Below are positions 8,247-17,172 of a DNA stretch of 64,000 nucleotides, in pieces (the first letter of the stretch is position 1; each line of letters opens with the position of its first letter). This DNA comes from JABAAE01 sp905480545 (GTDB lineage Bacteria > Planctomycetota > Planctomycetia > Pirellulales > Pirellulaceae). The stretch is from contig CALSOR010000002.1 in NCBI GenBank assembly GCA_943788025.1, positions 868,001-932,000 of the forward strand. Direction: 5' to 3'. The notes below the pieces were generated by a model that made no database searches, was not told the DNA's origin, and saw only the letters and a list, made by a program, of their open reading frames with translations. A program made the translations under genes and the position numbers.

Positions 8247-9545
8247 ATGAACAATCGACTTGTCTCGCGGTTCGTTGTCGCGATCTGGATCTGCGGATTT
8301 GGTTTATCGTACTCTGGCGCTTCTGCTGTCAACTTCTTTACCCAAAAATGCTCCGCTTTAGACGATACCGATACGATCGTTAAAAAACTGCTCAAGGATT
8401 TTTGGACGCCTACGAAGAAATCTGAAGCGAATGCTTATTTCGAAGCGCAATCCGTTGAGAACGCCAAAACGGTTTATGCATTTGCCTTGGTCAAGAGCCG
8501 ACAGCATGATGTCAAAGCCGCAATTCAAGCGTTGGAAAAACTTGAGGATATCGATCCTAACAATCCCCAACCGCAACGATTGAAGTGTTGGTTACTATTA
8601 CGTCAGGACAAGTTTAATCTTGCCCTCGTCTCGCTTGGCAAATTCATCGATTTGGCGAATGCTGATAAGTCACTTGATGACTTTGGAAAAGCCGAAGCAT
8701 ACCGTTTTGCTGGTCGAGTTTTTGCCTATCTGGAAGGCCCTCTAAAAGGTCGGGCGCACAAACTGTCTATCGAAACGTCAAAGCGAAAAATCCTTTTCAA
8801 GTTAGACGCTGATTTGTTGTCGGCGTTCAATTTCGACTACTCGGTCGTCGAAAAAGATTACCAAGAGATGATGGTTAAGAAGCAAACGATTGACCAAAAC
8901 GCAGCGAAGATCGACGCAGAAGAGCGAAAGATCAAGTTCGCTCAACTGACGGAAGTTGAAAAACAACTGGCGGAGAACAAAGAGAATATCGCAGAGAAAA
9001 GTGGCGAACTTCGTGCAGAGGCGATCAAAGTTTTGGAAGAGATTCGTCTGCAAGACAGTCCTTTGGCGTCACAACAGTCGCAATTGGAGTCAGAATTAGG
9101 TTCCATCAATCGAGATCTTCTGGTTCTGATTAGTGATTATAACTATTGGAATACATTGGCGTTACGAGAGAATAACCAACGGTTGCGGATTCTGTATTTT
9201 CAACGTGCCGGTCGCGCCGATGGTTTGATCCTCCGAGCGGAATTGGATGCCAATAGCGTTCGTTCACGACTCAATGGGATTGAATCACAACGCAACGAAC
9301 TGCGGCGTCAATATGCGGCGATTGAATCGAATGCGACACAGCAACTTGCGTCGTTAAACAGCGGTTTAAAGAACATCGAAAAACAAAAACGACGGACTGC
9401 GATCGAAAAAATCAAAACGACAAAACCATCGAAAAAAACGATCACTCATTCGGTTTCATTGCGGTTGCGTTCCCAATCGATTGCCACCTACGACCAATTC
9501 CCTTTGGAAATTGAGAGACAGCTTTTACTCGATTCAATAAAGTAA
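8247..9545 (+). CDS. Exported coiled-coil protein with TPR-like N-terminal half, function unknown
   Basis: About 432 aa from ATG 8247, preceded by AAAGGAA as a ribosome site. The first 28 residues form a signal peptide (FVVAIWICGFGLSYSGASA). Residues about 60-170 look like two or three tetratricopeptide-type helical pairs (FALVKSRQHDVKAAIQALEKL, CWLLLRQDKFNLALVSLGKF). Residues about 200-380 are rich in E, K, Q and L with heptad character, so probably a long coiled coil. The C-terminus is basic. I do not recognise a named family. It stands alone between pyrF and a pseudokinase gene; a role in periplasmic assembly is only a guess. Confidence 0.75.
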   Translation: MNNRLVSRFVVAIWICGFGLSYSGASAVNFFTQKCSALDDTDTIVKKLLKDFWTPTKKSEANAYFEAQSVENAKTVYAFALVKSRQHDVKAAIQALEKLEDIDPNNPQPQRLKCWLLLRQDKFNLALVSLGKFIDLANADKSLDDFGKAEAYRFAGRVFAYLEGPLKGRAHKLSIETSKRKILFKLDADLLSAFNFDYSVVEKDYQEMMVKKQTIDQNAAKIDAEERKIKFAQLTEVEKQLAENKENIAEKSGELRAEAIKVLEEIRLQDSPLASQQSQLESELGSINRDLLVLISDYNYWNTLALRENNQRLRILYFQRAGRADGLILRAELDANSVRSRLNGIESQRNELRRQYAAIESNATQQLASLNSGLKNIEKQKRRTAIEKIKTTKPSKKTITHSVSLRLRSQSIATYDQFPLEIERQLLLDSIK

Positions 9546-10160
9546 CGTTTTAAAACGGTCAATTCACCATCGTTTTTCGAATGGCCTAAACATCAGGGAA
9601 CAAACAGGGAACAAACAGGGAACAAAACCCGTGGGGCAATTTCTTACCTTCCGAACCGATTTATAATCCGGGTTCATTCACCGTTTTTTTGGTTGGCAAA
9701 TAGCGCAAAGATTTTGTGAATTTTATTTGCGATATACCAAAATGTAGCGAACGACGTCGACCAGATATCGAGAACAACGGGTTTTCTGGACGAACGATTA
9801 GCAATAAAAAAAATCGCCGTCATCATTCCAAGTTTGGAACTTCATCGAGACGAGAAAGCCTAAGGAACTCCTGACTCACCGTTTCAACCAAATTTAGACA
9901 CTCAAGGGATGGGTGGCGATCCGTTTATCAAAAATGAATGACTCGGGTGGAAAATGCAAATTTTCGCATTTTTGTTCCAGAAGAATCCACTAAACCGATA
10001 TTGCCGATGAATTGAACCGCTTAAATAGAAAATTTGAAGGGCGAAACCTGAAAAAAACCAAGGAATCGTTTAAGATTAAGGTGAGGGCAACACTCTACTT
10101 TTCTCAAAACAAATTTCCTAATTTTTCTAACCTGTTTTTCCCTCACATTGGCGGCAATCA
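9546..10160. other. 615-base intergenic region
   Basis: No credible gene; the open frame from 10012 runs into the following gene in another frame and has no family signal. The region is AT-rich with many A and T runs. It starts with a 12-bp perfect palindrome (CGTTTTAAAACG, 9546-9557) just after the upstream stop and contains an 11-bp tandem repeat. It probably carries the pseudokinase promoter, but I could not assign -35/-10 boxes with confidence. Confidence 0.5.
9594..9626. repeat. 11-bp tandem repeat, three copies
   Basis: CAGGGAACAAA is present three times in perfect tandem (9594-9604, 9605-9615, 9616-9626). Confidence 0.9.
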
Positions 10161-13013
10161 ATGGCTCTGGAAACTCAAACGTTTTTTGACATCGCTCAAA
10201 AGAACGATCTCATCTCTGAATCGAATTTGGAACAACTGCGAAACGGCATCAAGACGGATACGCTTTCGGAAATTGATTTTGATGCGTTGGTGTCAAAAAA
10301 GGTGCTTACTTCCTGGCAAGCCAAACGACTTCTTTCAGGCAAAGGAAACTTCAAAGTCGGCCGATATCGGTTGCTCGACTTTATTGGAAAAGACGAATTT
10401 GGCGAAGTCTACTTGGTCAAAGGAGACTCAAAGAGTTACTTGCGTCTGGTGTCCAAGGAACTTTGTGATGATGACAAACGACGCGAACAGTATTTGGCAC
10501 GCGTAAATGCGTTTCAGAAACTTGATCTTTCCCGATTACCGAAAATTACAGATGTCGCGAAAATCGGTGAACGTTTCATCGTTGTGAGCGAATTAGCAAA
10601 TGGTGTAAGTATCGCGAAACGTTGCAAAGGAAAATCTCAATCGGAAAAATTGGTTAAGCAGCTCGCAGCGAAGATCACGCAAATGATGGTAGCACTGGAG
10701 GCGTCGAACCTGAAACATGGTTCAATCAACGAGCATTCTGTCATTATTAAAGTAGATCAGAAGGTTGTGGTTCATCTTCCTGACGATGTTTCGTTTGGCT
10801 TTGCGAATCAAACGAATTCGTCGAAAACGAAAACGTCGGATGTTCGGTCATTGGCCGCTTTAGCGTGCGGAATGCTTGCCGGCGATTTCGAAAAACCAGT
10901 TGCCGACGGAGCGCTATTTAAACAATTTGCAGAAATCGCAGCCGATACAAATGAGAGTGATACCCGAAAATCATTGAAGAAACTGCAGGCGATGCTTGGG
11001 GCAAAAGCCTCCGGCACGCCGGGAACCAACGACGATGATTCGGTGTTAGAATCCGTTCCGGCGATTCAGAATCTAGATCATGTATCCGTTGACTCGGCGA
11101 TTCCTTCGGGCCACGTCGATGGATTGGAAACTATGAGTGCGCCGAAAACTGACATGTTCGGCGACTTGGGTGACTTGTCGATTGAATCCGCTATTCAAGC
11201 TCAGCCGCAAAAAATAAAGTCCAAAATCGTAGAGTCCGATTCAGAGCATGTAAAAGATGATCCGTCCACCGAACCGAAAGAGCCGAATTCAAGTGAAACC
11301 AAGCCTCAACCCAGTTCTCTAAAACCCATTGTGCTGGCTGCATTGAGTGGTGCGGTTGGTGCCTTGTCGATCGGATGGATCGTCTATTACGTGTTTTTTA
11401 GCGGTAAAGATAATGGCTCAAAAGTGGCAGAAGCAAAGACCACAATTTCTCGTGAGAAGGTGACTGATCAGCCAGCCAAACAAGAATCATCCAAAAACAA
11501 GAAAGATTCTTCTTCACCTAAACGAATGAAGAAAAAATTACCGACAACTTCCAGTGGGATGTTCGCAGATGTAGGAGCGCTCAATAAAAATGCCAAAGAG
11601 GAAGCGTCAAACTTGAATTCGGACAACTCAACCGCCGAAAAAGATTCACCCAATCCGCAGAACGATACAGGCGGTAAAGATACAGGCGATAAAGAGACAG
11701 GCGATGATTTGCAGTCTGACGACAAGCCTGAGGCTCCATCAGAAAATTCTGAGATGGACGACGACATGACCAAAAAGGAGGTCGATCCAACCAAACCGCC
11801 AGCTACCAATACAGATGCGAAAGTAGTTGAGGAAAAACCCAATGAGGATAAAGCCGTTGGTGATGAGGAAAATAACGAGACCAAAAGCGAAACCAAAGAT
11901 GCTGGCCCCGTCATTCTGATCGGTAAGTCTCCGAAAAAAGACAAAGGTGATTCCAAGCCGACCGACGGTGTAAATATCGACGCGTTATTCGCCAATGCAC
12001 CTCGAGCGGTTACGCTTCCAGAATCAGATTCAATTGATACGCTTCAGTTGTTTGATATAGCGATTCCACCCAGTCTGCCATTGACGGTTACTTTGCACGG
12101 TGGTGACAAGGCGACGCGCGGCAAATTTGAATTTCTGATGAAAACATCGACCAGCGAAAATTCGACATGGCTCGTCAGCATGAAATCTAAGAATTCGGTA
12201 AGCGACCCGATCGCAAAGTTTAGGTTGAAGGGTCAGTCATTTGAATTTCATTGGACCGACGCAGCATTATCGCAATCCAATGCGAAATTTCTGATGAATT
12301 GCGGATTAAAAATTTCGACGCGACAAACCGATCACAAACTAGCGTTACGTGAACCGGTTGAGTCCTCCTTGCTCAACTACGAAAGAACCTTTTCGCCAAC
12401 CGCAGAAGCAAAATTAAGTGATTTGCCGGATGTGGAGAACATCAAGATTCAGCTCGTTAATTTTTCCGATAACTTTCCGGATCGATCTTTTGTTGACAAG
12501 ACGACGGAGATAGTGGGTCGCACTGGATCAATCACGATTGTGTGCAACCCGGAAAACATTGATATCTTTAAGACCCGATTTACGTCGCGAAATCGTGGTT
12601 CAAAGATGTTGGTCAATGGTGAGTCATATTATGTCACCCCGGACAAACGGGAAATTAAAATTTCTTCGTTTGCCAAATTTGAAAGTGAAGCGAATCGGAA
12701 TATTGCAAGTTTTACGAAGTTGCAGATCAATTACGCTGAATTGATGGAACGATACAATAAAATAAAAGATGCGAACCAAAAACGACAATTTACATCTGAA
12801 ACGAATCGAGCGGAGATCGAGAAACAAGTGAACGCGGGTAAGCCGCTGAAGGCGCATCTTGAACGTGCACTCGCAATTTTGAAATCAGTTAACGAATCCC
12901 AGATCGGCGTAAGAATTTTTTATCAGGCAGGTGAACTCGAGGTTGATCTCGCGACGCCGGACGGGAAACCGTACACACCGCCCAAACCGGCTGAAGAAGA
13001 AAAGAAAAAATAG
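10161..13013 (+). CDS. Membrane-anchored Ser/Thr pseudokinase
   Basis: A 950-aa protein. Residues about 66-290 have the layout of a Hanks-type kinase: RYRLLDFIGKDEFGEVYLV is the glycine loop. The key residues are missing. The ATP-binding lysine strand reads YLRLVSKE, the HRD catalytic loop reads HGSINEHSV, and the DFG site reads like PDDVSFGF. Phosphotransfer is therefore unlikely. A transmembrane helix lies at about 388-415 (PIVLAALSGAVGALSIGW). Next comes a 200-residue acidic/Lys-rich linker (about 420-610) and a C-terminal exported region of about 340 residues without a recognised domain, ending in PPKPAEEEKKK. Probably a ligand-sensing or scaffolding protein. It ends 5 bases before the argC ATG, but a functional link to arginine synthesis is not implied. 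Confidence 0.8.
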   Translation: MALETQTFFDIAQKNDLISESNLEQLRNGIKTDTLSEIDFDALVSKKVLTSWQAKRLLSGKGNFKVGRYRLLDFIGKDEFGEVYLVKGDSKSYLRLVSKELCDDDKRREQYLARVNAFQKLDLSRLPKITDVAKIGERFIVVSELANGVSIAKRCKGKSQSEKLVKQLAAKITQMMVALEASNLKHGSINEHSVIIKVDQKVVVHLPDDVSFGFANQTNSSKTKTSDVRSLAALACGMLAGDFEKPVADGALFKQFAEIAADTNESDTRKSLKKLQAMLGAKASGTPGTNDDDSVLESVPAIQNLDHVSVDSAIPSGHVDGLETMSAPKTDMFGDLGDLSIESAIQAQPQKIKSKIVESDSEHVKDDPSTEPKEPNSSETKPQPSSLKPIVLAALSGAVGALSIGWIVYYVFFSGKDNGSKVAEAKTTISREKVTDQPAKQESSKNKKDSSSPKRMKKKLPTTSSGMFADVGALNKNAKEEASNLNSDNSTAEKDSPNPQNDTGGKDTGDKETGDDLQSDDKPEAPSENSEMDDDMTKKEVDPTKPPATNTDAKVVEEKPNEDKAVGDEENNETKSETKDAGPVILIGKSPKKDKGDSKPTDGVNIDALFANAPRAVTLPESDSIDTLQLFDIAIPPSLPLTVTLHGGDKATRGKFEFLMKTSTSENSTWLVSMKSKNSVSDPIAKFRLKGQSFEFHWTDAALSQSNAKFLMNCGLKISTRQTDHKLALREPVESSLLNYERTFSPTAEAKLSDLPDVENIKIQLVNFSDNFPDRSFVDKTTEIVGRTGSITIVCNPENIDIFKTRFTSRNRGSKMLVNGESYYVTPDKREIKISSFAKFESEANRNIASFTKLQINYAELMERYNKIKDANQKRQFTSETNRAEIEKQVNAGKPLKAHLERALAILKSVNESQIGVRIFYQAGELEVDLATPDGKPYTPPKPAEEEKKK

Positions 13014-13018
13014 GATTG

Positions 13019-14032
13019 ATGGTAAACGTTGGAATCATTGGTGCGACAGGATACACCGCACTTGAGTTAATCAAGCTTCTTCTTCGACATCCAAATGCAA
13101 AGATCAATTGTGTGACATCACGCGAAAATATTGGTCAACCGATCTCTAAAGTCCATCCGCAGTTACGCGATCGATTGAAGATCGATTTCGAGGAGTTCAA
13201 AATTGCGGTCGTAGCCGACAAGATTGATTTCGCGTTTTGTTGTTTGCCGCACGCTGCTTCTGCAGAATCGGTGATGCACCTACGGAAACATGGAATCAAA
13301 GTTGTCGATTTCAGCGCTGACTATCGGCTTTCGTCAAAAGCTCTCTATGAACAGTGGTACAACGTTGTTCATCCAGATCCGGAGTCGTTCGGGAAAGTGC
13401 CTTACGGGTTACCTGAGTTTTTCAAAAACGAAATCATCGAAGCGGATTTGGTTGCCAATCCAGGTTGTTTTCCAACGTCTGCTATCCTGGGAATCGCGCC
13501 TCTGGTTGATGAAGGTTTGATTGAACCGACCGGTATCATCGTTGATTCAAAAACAGGAGTAAGCGGTGCAGGTCGAAAAGCCAAATTGCCATTTCACTTT
13601 CCTGAATGTAATGAATCAACGTTCGCCTACAACGTTGGTTGCCATCGGCATCAGCCGGAGATTTCTGATATCGTTGCTCGGTCAGTTGGGCAAGTGATCG
13701 ATTGTTTGTTTACCCCGCATTTGATTCCAATGGACCGGGGAATCCTGTCGACCATTTACGCGAATCTGGCCGACAAAGATTTGGATGAAAGCGTCTTGAT
13801 CGAATGTTTGAAGAGTCGTTATGCCGATTCGCCATTTGTTAGAATCACAAACGATCTACCTTCGACTAAAGACGTCAGCGGCACAAATTTTTGCGATATT
13901 ACAGTTCGCGTCAATCATGGTCGAGCGATCATTGTGAGTTGCTTGGATAATCTGATTAAGGGTGCATCAGGTGCCGCCGTTCAAAATTTTAATCTGATGA
14001 ATAAATTCGACGAAACGCTCGCCCTGATTTAG
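13019..14032 (+). CDS. argC: N-acetyl-gamma-glutamyl-phosphate reductase
   Basis: Third step of arginine biosynthesis: NADPH-dependent reduction of N-acetylglutamyl phosphate. ATG 13019 was chosen over a TTG three bases upstream. The Rossmann start VNVGIIGATGYTALELIKLL and the catalytic Cys in NPGCFPTSAILG (about residue 148) are clear. The C-terminal domain has the DSKTGVSGAGRKAK signature and HRHQPEI. At about 337 aa the length fits type 1 ArgC. It is followed after 68 bases by argJ on the same strand, so these form an arg pair. Confidence 0.96.
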   Translation: MVNVGIIGATGYTALELIKLLLRHPNAKINCVTSRENIGQPISKVHPQLRDRLKIDFEEFKIAVVADKIDFAFCCLPHAASAESVMHLRKHGIKVVDFSADYRLSSKALYEQWYNVVHPDPESFGKVPYGLPEFFKNEIIEADLVANPGCFPTSAILGIAPLVDEGLIEPTGIIVDSKTGVSGAGRKAKLPFHFPECNESTFAYNVGCHRHQPEISDIVARSVGQVIDCLFTPHLIPMDRGILSTIYANLADKDLDESVLIECLKSRYADSPFVRITNDLPSTKDVSGTNFCDITVRVNHGRAIIVSCLDNLIKGASGAAVQNFNLMNKFDETLALI

Positions 14033-14100
14033 TCATGTGGATAGACGTTAATTGCTCGAAAGCTTTCTGTTAAATCAATTCATATCAAGAACTGCTTCTT

Positions 14101-15336
14101 ATGCTTGAGTCAGAAAACGAGATTTCTGAAAACGATACTGACGAATTAATGCTATCGATTCCAGAAGGATTTTCTTTTGCGGGTGTGGCATCGGGAATCA
14201 AAAAAAGTGGCAATATCGATCTATCGTTAGTCGTTGCAGATGATAAGTGCTCAGCATTTGGTGTTTTCACACAAAATATGATTCGGGCTTCATCGGTTGA
14301 TTGGAATCGCAATCGAATCGGTTCTGCACGTGGCATCGTGATTAATTCTGGAAATGCGAATGCGTGCACCGGCGAACAAGGCGAACACGATACGGAATCC
14401 ATGGCACGCGAACTTGCGGATCAAATCGGTTGTGAGCTCAATGACGTTTTAGTGATGTCGACTGGGATCATTGGCGAGATGTTACCCATGGAGAATGTCA
14501 CCTCAGGGATCGTTGCAGCATTTGGTCAATTGCAAAACAACGAAAACGCATTTGATTTGGCCGCGCAAGGGATGATGACAACAGATAAATTCTGCAAGGT
14601 CTCGTCCACAGAATTCGCGGTGGGTGGAACGACTTATTCGGTTTTGGGGATGGCAAAAGGGGCAGGAATGATCGGCCCGAAGATGGCTACGATGTTGTGC
14701 GTACTTTTGACAGATTTTCCACTTGCGGCTTCAGATGAACACAATACTGCTTTCAAGCACGCGATCGATCAAAGTTTCAATTGCATCAGCGTTGATGGTC
14801 ACACCAGTACTAGTGATCAAGTGGTATTGCTTGCGAATTCGACCGGCGGATCGGATGGAAAATCATTACCGGAATCGAATCACGAATTCTTCAATCAGCT
14901 GACCGCTGTGTGTATTGATCTTGCGAAGAAGATCCCAAGCGACGGTGAAGGTGCAACCCATTTGATTTCCATACAGGTTTCCGGCCCGCAACGGGAATCA
15001 GAATTAGCCTTGGTCGCAAAAACAATCGCGGATAGCCCGCTCGTCAAAACAGCGGTTTTTGGTGGTGATCCCAATTGGGGTCGTATCGTCAGTGCGGCAG
15101 GCTATAGCGGAATTGCCTTTGAGCCGAATGAAACGTCACTTCGAGTAAACGGTTTTTTGCTCTTCGAAAAAGGAACACCTGTAGATTTCGATGAAAAAGA
15201 GGTAAGCACCTCGATTAAAGACAACACTGATACAGAGATTGAATTACAAATTGGCGTCCCGAAAAATTCAGCCCAGTTTTGGACAAGTGATTTGACGTAC
15301 GAGTACGTCAAAATCAATGCGGAATATCATACCTGA
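14101..15336 (+). CDS. argJ: Glutamate N-acetyltransferase / ornithine acetyltransferase
   Basis: ArgJ transfers the acetyl group from N-acetylornithine to glutamate, closing the cyclic arginine pathway; some versions also use acetyl-CoA. The self-cleavage site is in GPKMATMLCVLLTD, with the catalytic Thr near residue 196. Other marks are IVINSGNANACTG and FGGDPNWGRIVSAAGYSG. The 411-aa length is normal, with a short acidic N-terminal extension before SIPEGFSFAGVASGIK. It lies just after argC. Whether it is mono- or bifunctional cannot be read from sequence alone. Confidence 0.95.
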   Translation: MLESENEISENDTDELMLSIPEGFSFAGVASGIKKSGNIDLSLVVADDKCSAFGVFTQNMIRASSVDWNRNRIGSARGIVINSGNANACTGEQGEHDTESMARELADQIGCELNDVLVMSTGIIGEMLPMENVTSGIVAAFGQLQNNENAFDLAAQGMMTTDKFCKVSSTEFAVGGTTYSVLGMAKGAGMIGPKMATMLCVLLTDFPLAASDEHNTAFKHAIDQSFNCISVDGHTSTSDQVVLLANSTGGSDGKSLPESNHEFFNQLTAVCIDLAKKIPSDGEGATHLISIQVSGPQRESELALVAKTIADSPLVKTAVFGGDPNWGRIVSAAGYSGIAFEPNETSLRVNGFLLFEKGTPVDFDEKEVSTSIKDNTDTEIELQIGVPKNSAQFWTSDLTYEYVKINAEYHT

Positions 15337-15400
15337 TATAAAAGGGCGCCGCTGAGGGAATGGTGTCCCGAAGATGCTCCAAAACGATCTCAATCCTTGA

Positions 15401-16759
15401 TCACACGCTCTTCGAAAGCAGCATTAGCGCGACATTCATGTAGATGACGATGCCTACCACATCGATGATTCCCGCAACGAACGGGTTACTCATCATGGCA
15501 GGATCCAAACCTAAACGTTTGAAGACCAGAGGCAAGATCGCACCAAATAACGTGCCGGATATTACAACCAACAAAATTGTGATCGGTAACACCAACCCGT
15601 CAACAACCGATGGACTAAAGGGAATCGCGGCAATGAATCCTAGCAAGGCGAGAATCCCGCCCAAAACCAAGCCCATTAATAACTCGCGCCAGACGATTTT
15701 GCGCCAATCGTCAGTTGTAATCTGATTCAACGACAAAGCCGTAATAATTAATGTCGCCGATTGACTTCCAGAATTTCCACCGCTTGAAATGATCAGTGGA
15801 ATAAACAGGATGAGCCAAGTCCACTCGGACAGCTCCGTATCATATCGCTGAAGTGCAAACGCGGTAAAAAGTGCGAATGCGAACAAAATCATTAACCAGA
15901 TTCCTCGCTTCCAACAAAGCGTCAGAATGTGAGTCTTGATGTAGGAGTCATCCAATGGATCAACAGCTGCGATTCGATGCGCGTCCTCAGTTGCTTCTTC
16001 CCGAACAACGTCGATCACGTCGTCGTGTGTGATGATTCCAACCAGTTGATGTTCCGCATCAACAACAGGAATCGCCAGCAAGTCGAGTTTGGCAACTTTA
16101 TGCGCGACTTCTTCCTGATCCTCCATGACATCGGCAGTGACCAGTTCGGTCTCCATCAAGTCGACCATCGTTGTGTTTGGACTTTTTAGGCCGGTGACCA
16201 ATTGTCGCGCCGAGACCAGGCCTCGCAAATGATCATCATCATCAACTACATAAATGTAGTAGATCGTTTCCAAACCTTCAGATTGCCTGGCAACTTCTTC
16301 GAGAGCTTCTTTGACGGTTAAATTTTCCTTCAGCTTCGCGATTTCGGTCGTCATGACCGCGCCGGCCGTCCCTTCGGGAAATTGACTTAGTCGCTGAACA
16401 TCACGTCTTTCTTCGGTAGGAAGTCGAGGCAAGAGATCTTTAACGATGTCGTCATCAATTTCGGCAAGGATGTCAACGCGATCGTCGGCGGCCAATTCAG
16501 CTAAGAGCGTGGCAACTTGCTCGCGATCTTGCTCGGTGATGATCTCGATTTGTTTTTCTTTTTCGAGATATCCGAAAATTTCAACCCGTGTTGCTGGCTC
16601 GGCGTGAAGGAGTACTTGCCAAGTTTCATGCGCGGTAAGTGCTTCCATGAACTCAGCGGTGCGCGCCGAGTGCAATGCTTCACAAAACTCTTGAAGGTCG
16701 GCGACATTGTTGGCCGCGAGCATCTCACGCAACTCAGGAAGAAAAAGTGTATTAATCAC
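15401..16759 (-). CDS. mgtE: MgtE-family magnesium transporter
   Basis: Mg2+ channel/transporter with cytosolic sensing domains. The start was set at GTG 16757-16759 (INTLFLPELREMLAANN), giving 452 aa, the family's normal length; a longer frame to 16879 adds 40 residues with no MgtE character. It has the N-terminal helical MgtE domain (about 1-130), then two CBS domains (about 135-255) with YVVDDDDHLRGLV and VVDAEHQLVGIIT. Five membrane helices follow from about 285, including the SSGGNSGSQSATLI pore signature and the conserved Asp in the last helix. Convergent with argJ. Confidence 0.93.
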   Translation of the reverse strand: MINTLFLPELREMLAANNVADLQEFCEALHSARTAEFMEALTAHETWQVLLHAEPATRVEIFGYLEKEKQIEIITEQDREQVATLLAELAADDRVDILAEIDDDIVKDLLPRLPTEERRDVQRLSQFPEGTAGAVMTTEIAKLKENLTVKEALEEVARQSEGLETIYYIYVVDDDDHLRGLVSARQLVTGLKSPNTTMVDLMETELVTADVMEDQEEVAHKVAKLDLLAIPVVDAEHQLVGIITHDDVIDVVREEATEDAHRIAAVDPLDDSYIKTHILTLCWKRGIWLMILFAFALFTAFALQRYDTELSEWTWLILFIPLIISSGGNSGSQSATLIITALSLNQITTDDWRKIVWRELLMGLVLGGILALLGFIAAIPFSPSVVDGLVLPITILLVVISGTLFGAILPLVFKRLGLDPAMMSNPFVAGIIDVVGIVIYMNVALMLLSKSV

Positions 16760-17172
16760 GAGACAGTCTTTTGTCCTTCCAGAATTCGGAAAAAACGTCA
16801 CCGATGCAAGCATTTTCAAACGAATTGCTTGCTTTGTGAAAATGATTTTGAATCTTATGTCATCGCAGGTCGGTGTCAACGACCGCGAAGTTTTCGGACG
16901 AAGAATCGTTGGCTGAATGGAAGCATTAACGCAAATCGGGGGGTTTTAGGTCGCCAAGCCTATATTTGCTTGACAAAAACAAGGTAAATGGCGAATCTAG
17001 AACAAGTGGATGCACTGGCCAGTCTTGCACATCGACGACTTATGAAGTCAATCACCGATTTGGAATCACCATTTTAGTTGAGGTTTTCCAATGCTGAGTT
17101 TTCGTTTTTGAATCAACGGAATACGGTGGATACGATCCGAAGTCGGGGGCAATTTGAGAACAGAGGAAATCT
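16760..17172. other. Divergent intergenic region
   Basis: About 410 bases between divergently oriented mgtE and the DUF1598-like gene. No gene is supported. It should carry both promoters and possibly a magnesium-responsive leader for mgtE, but I could not identify a known Mg riboswitch. A good ribosome site, AGAGGA (about 17162-17167), precedes the downstream ATG. Confidence 0.4.

Noticed and set aside
10012..10506. A 164-aa plus-strand open frame before and inside the pseudokinase gene
   Set aside because: It overlaps the kinase frame for most of its length, is Asn/Lys/Phe-rich, and has no family features.
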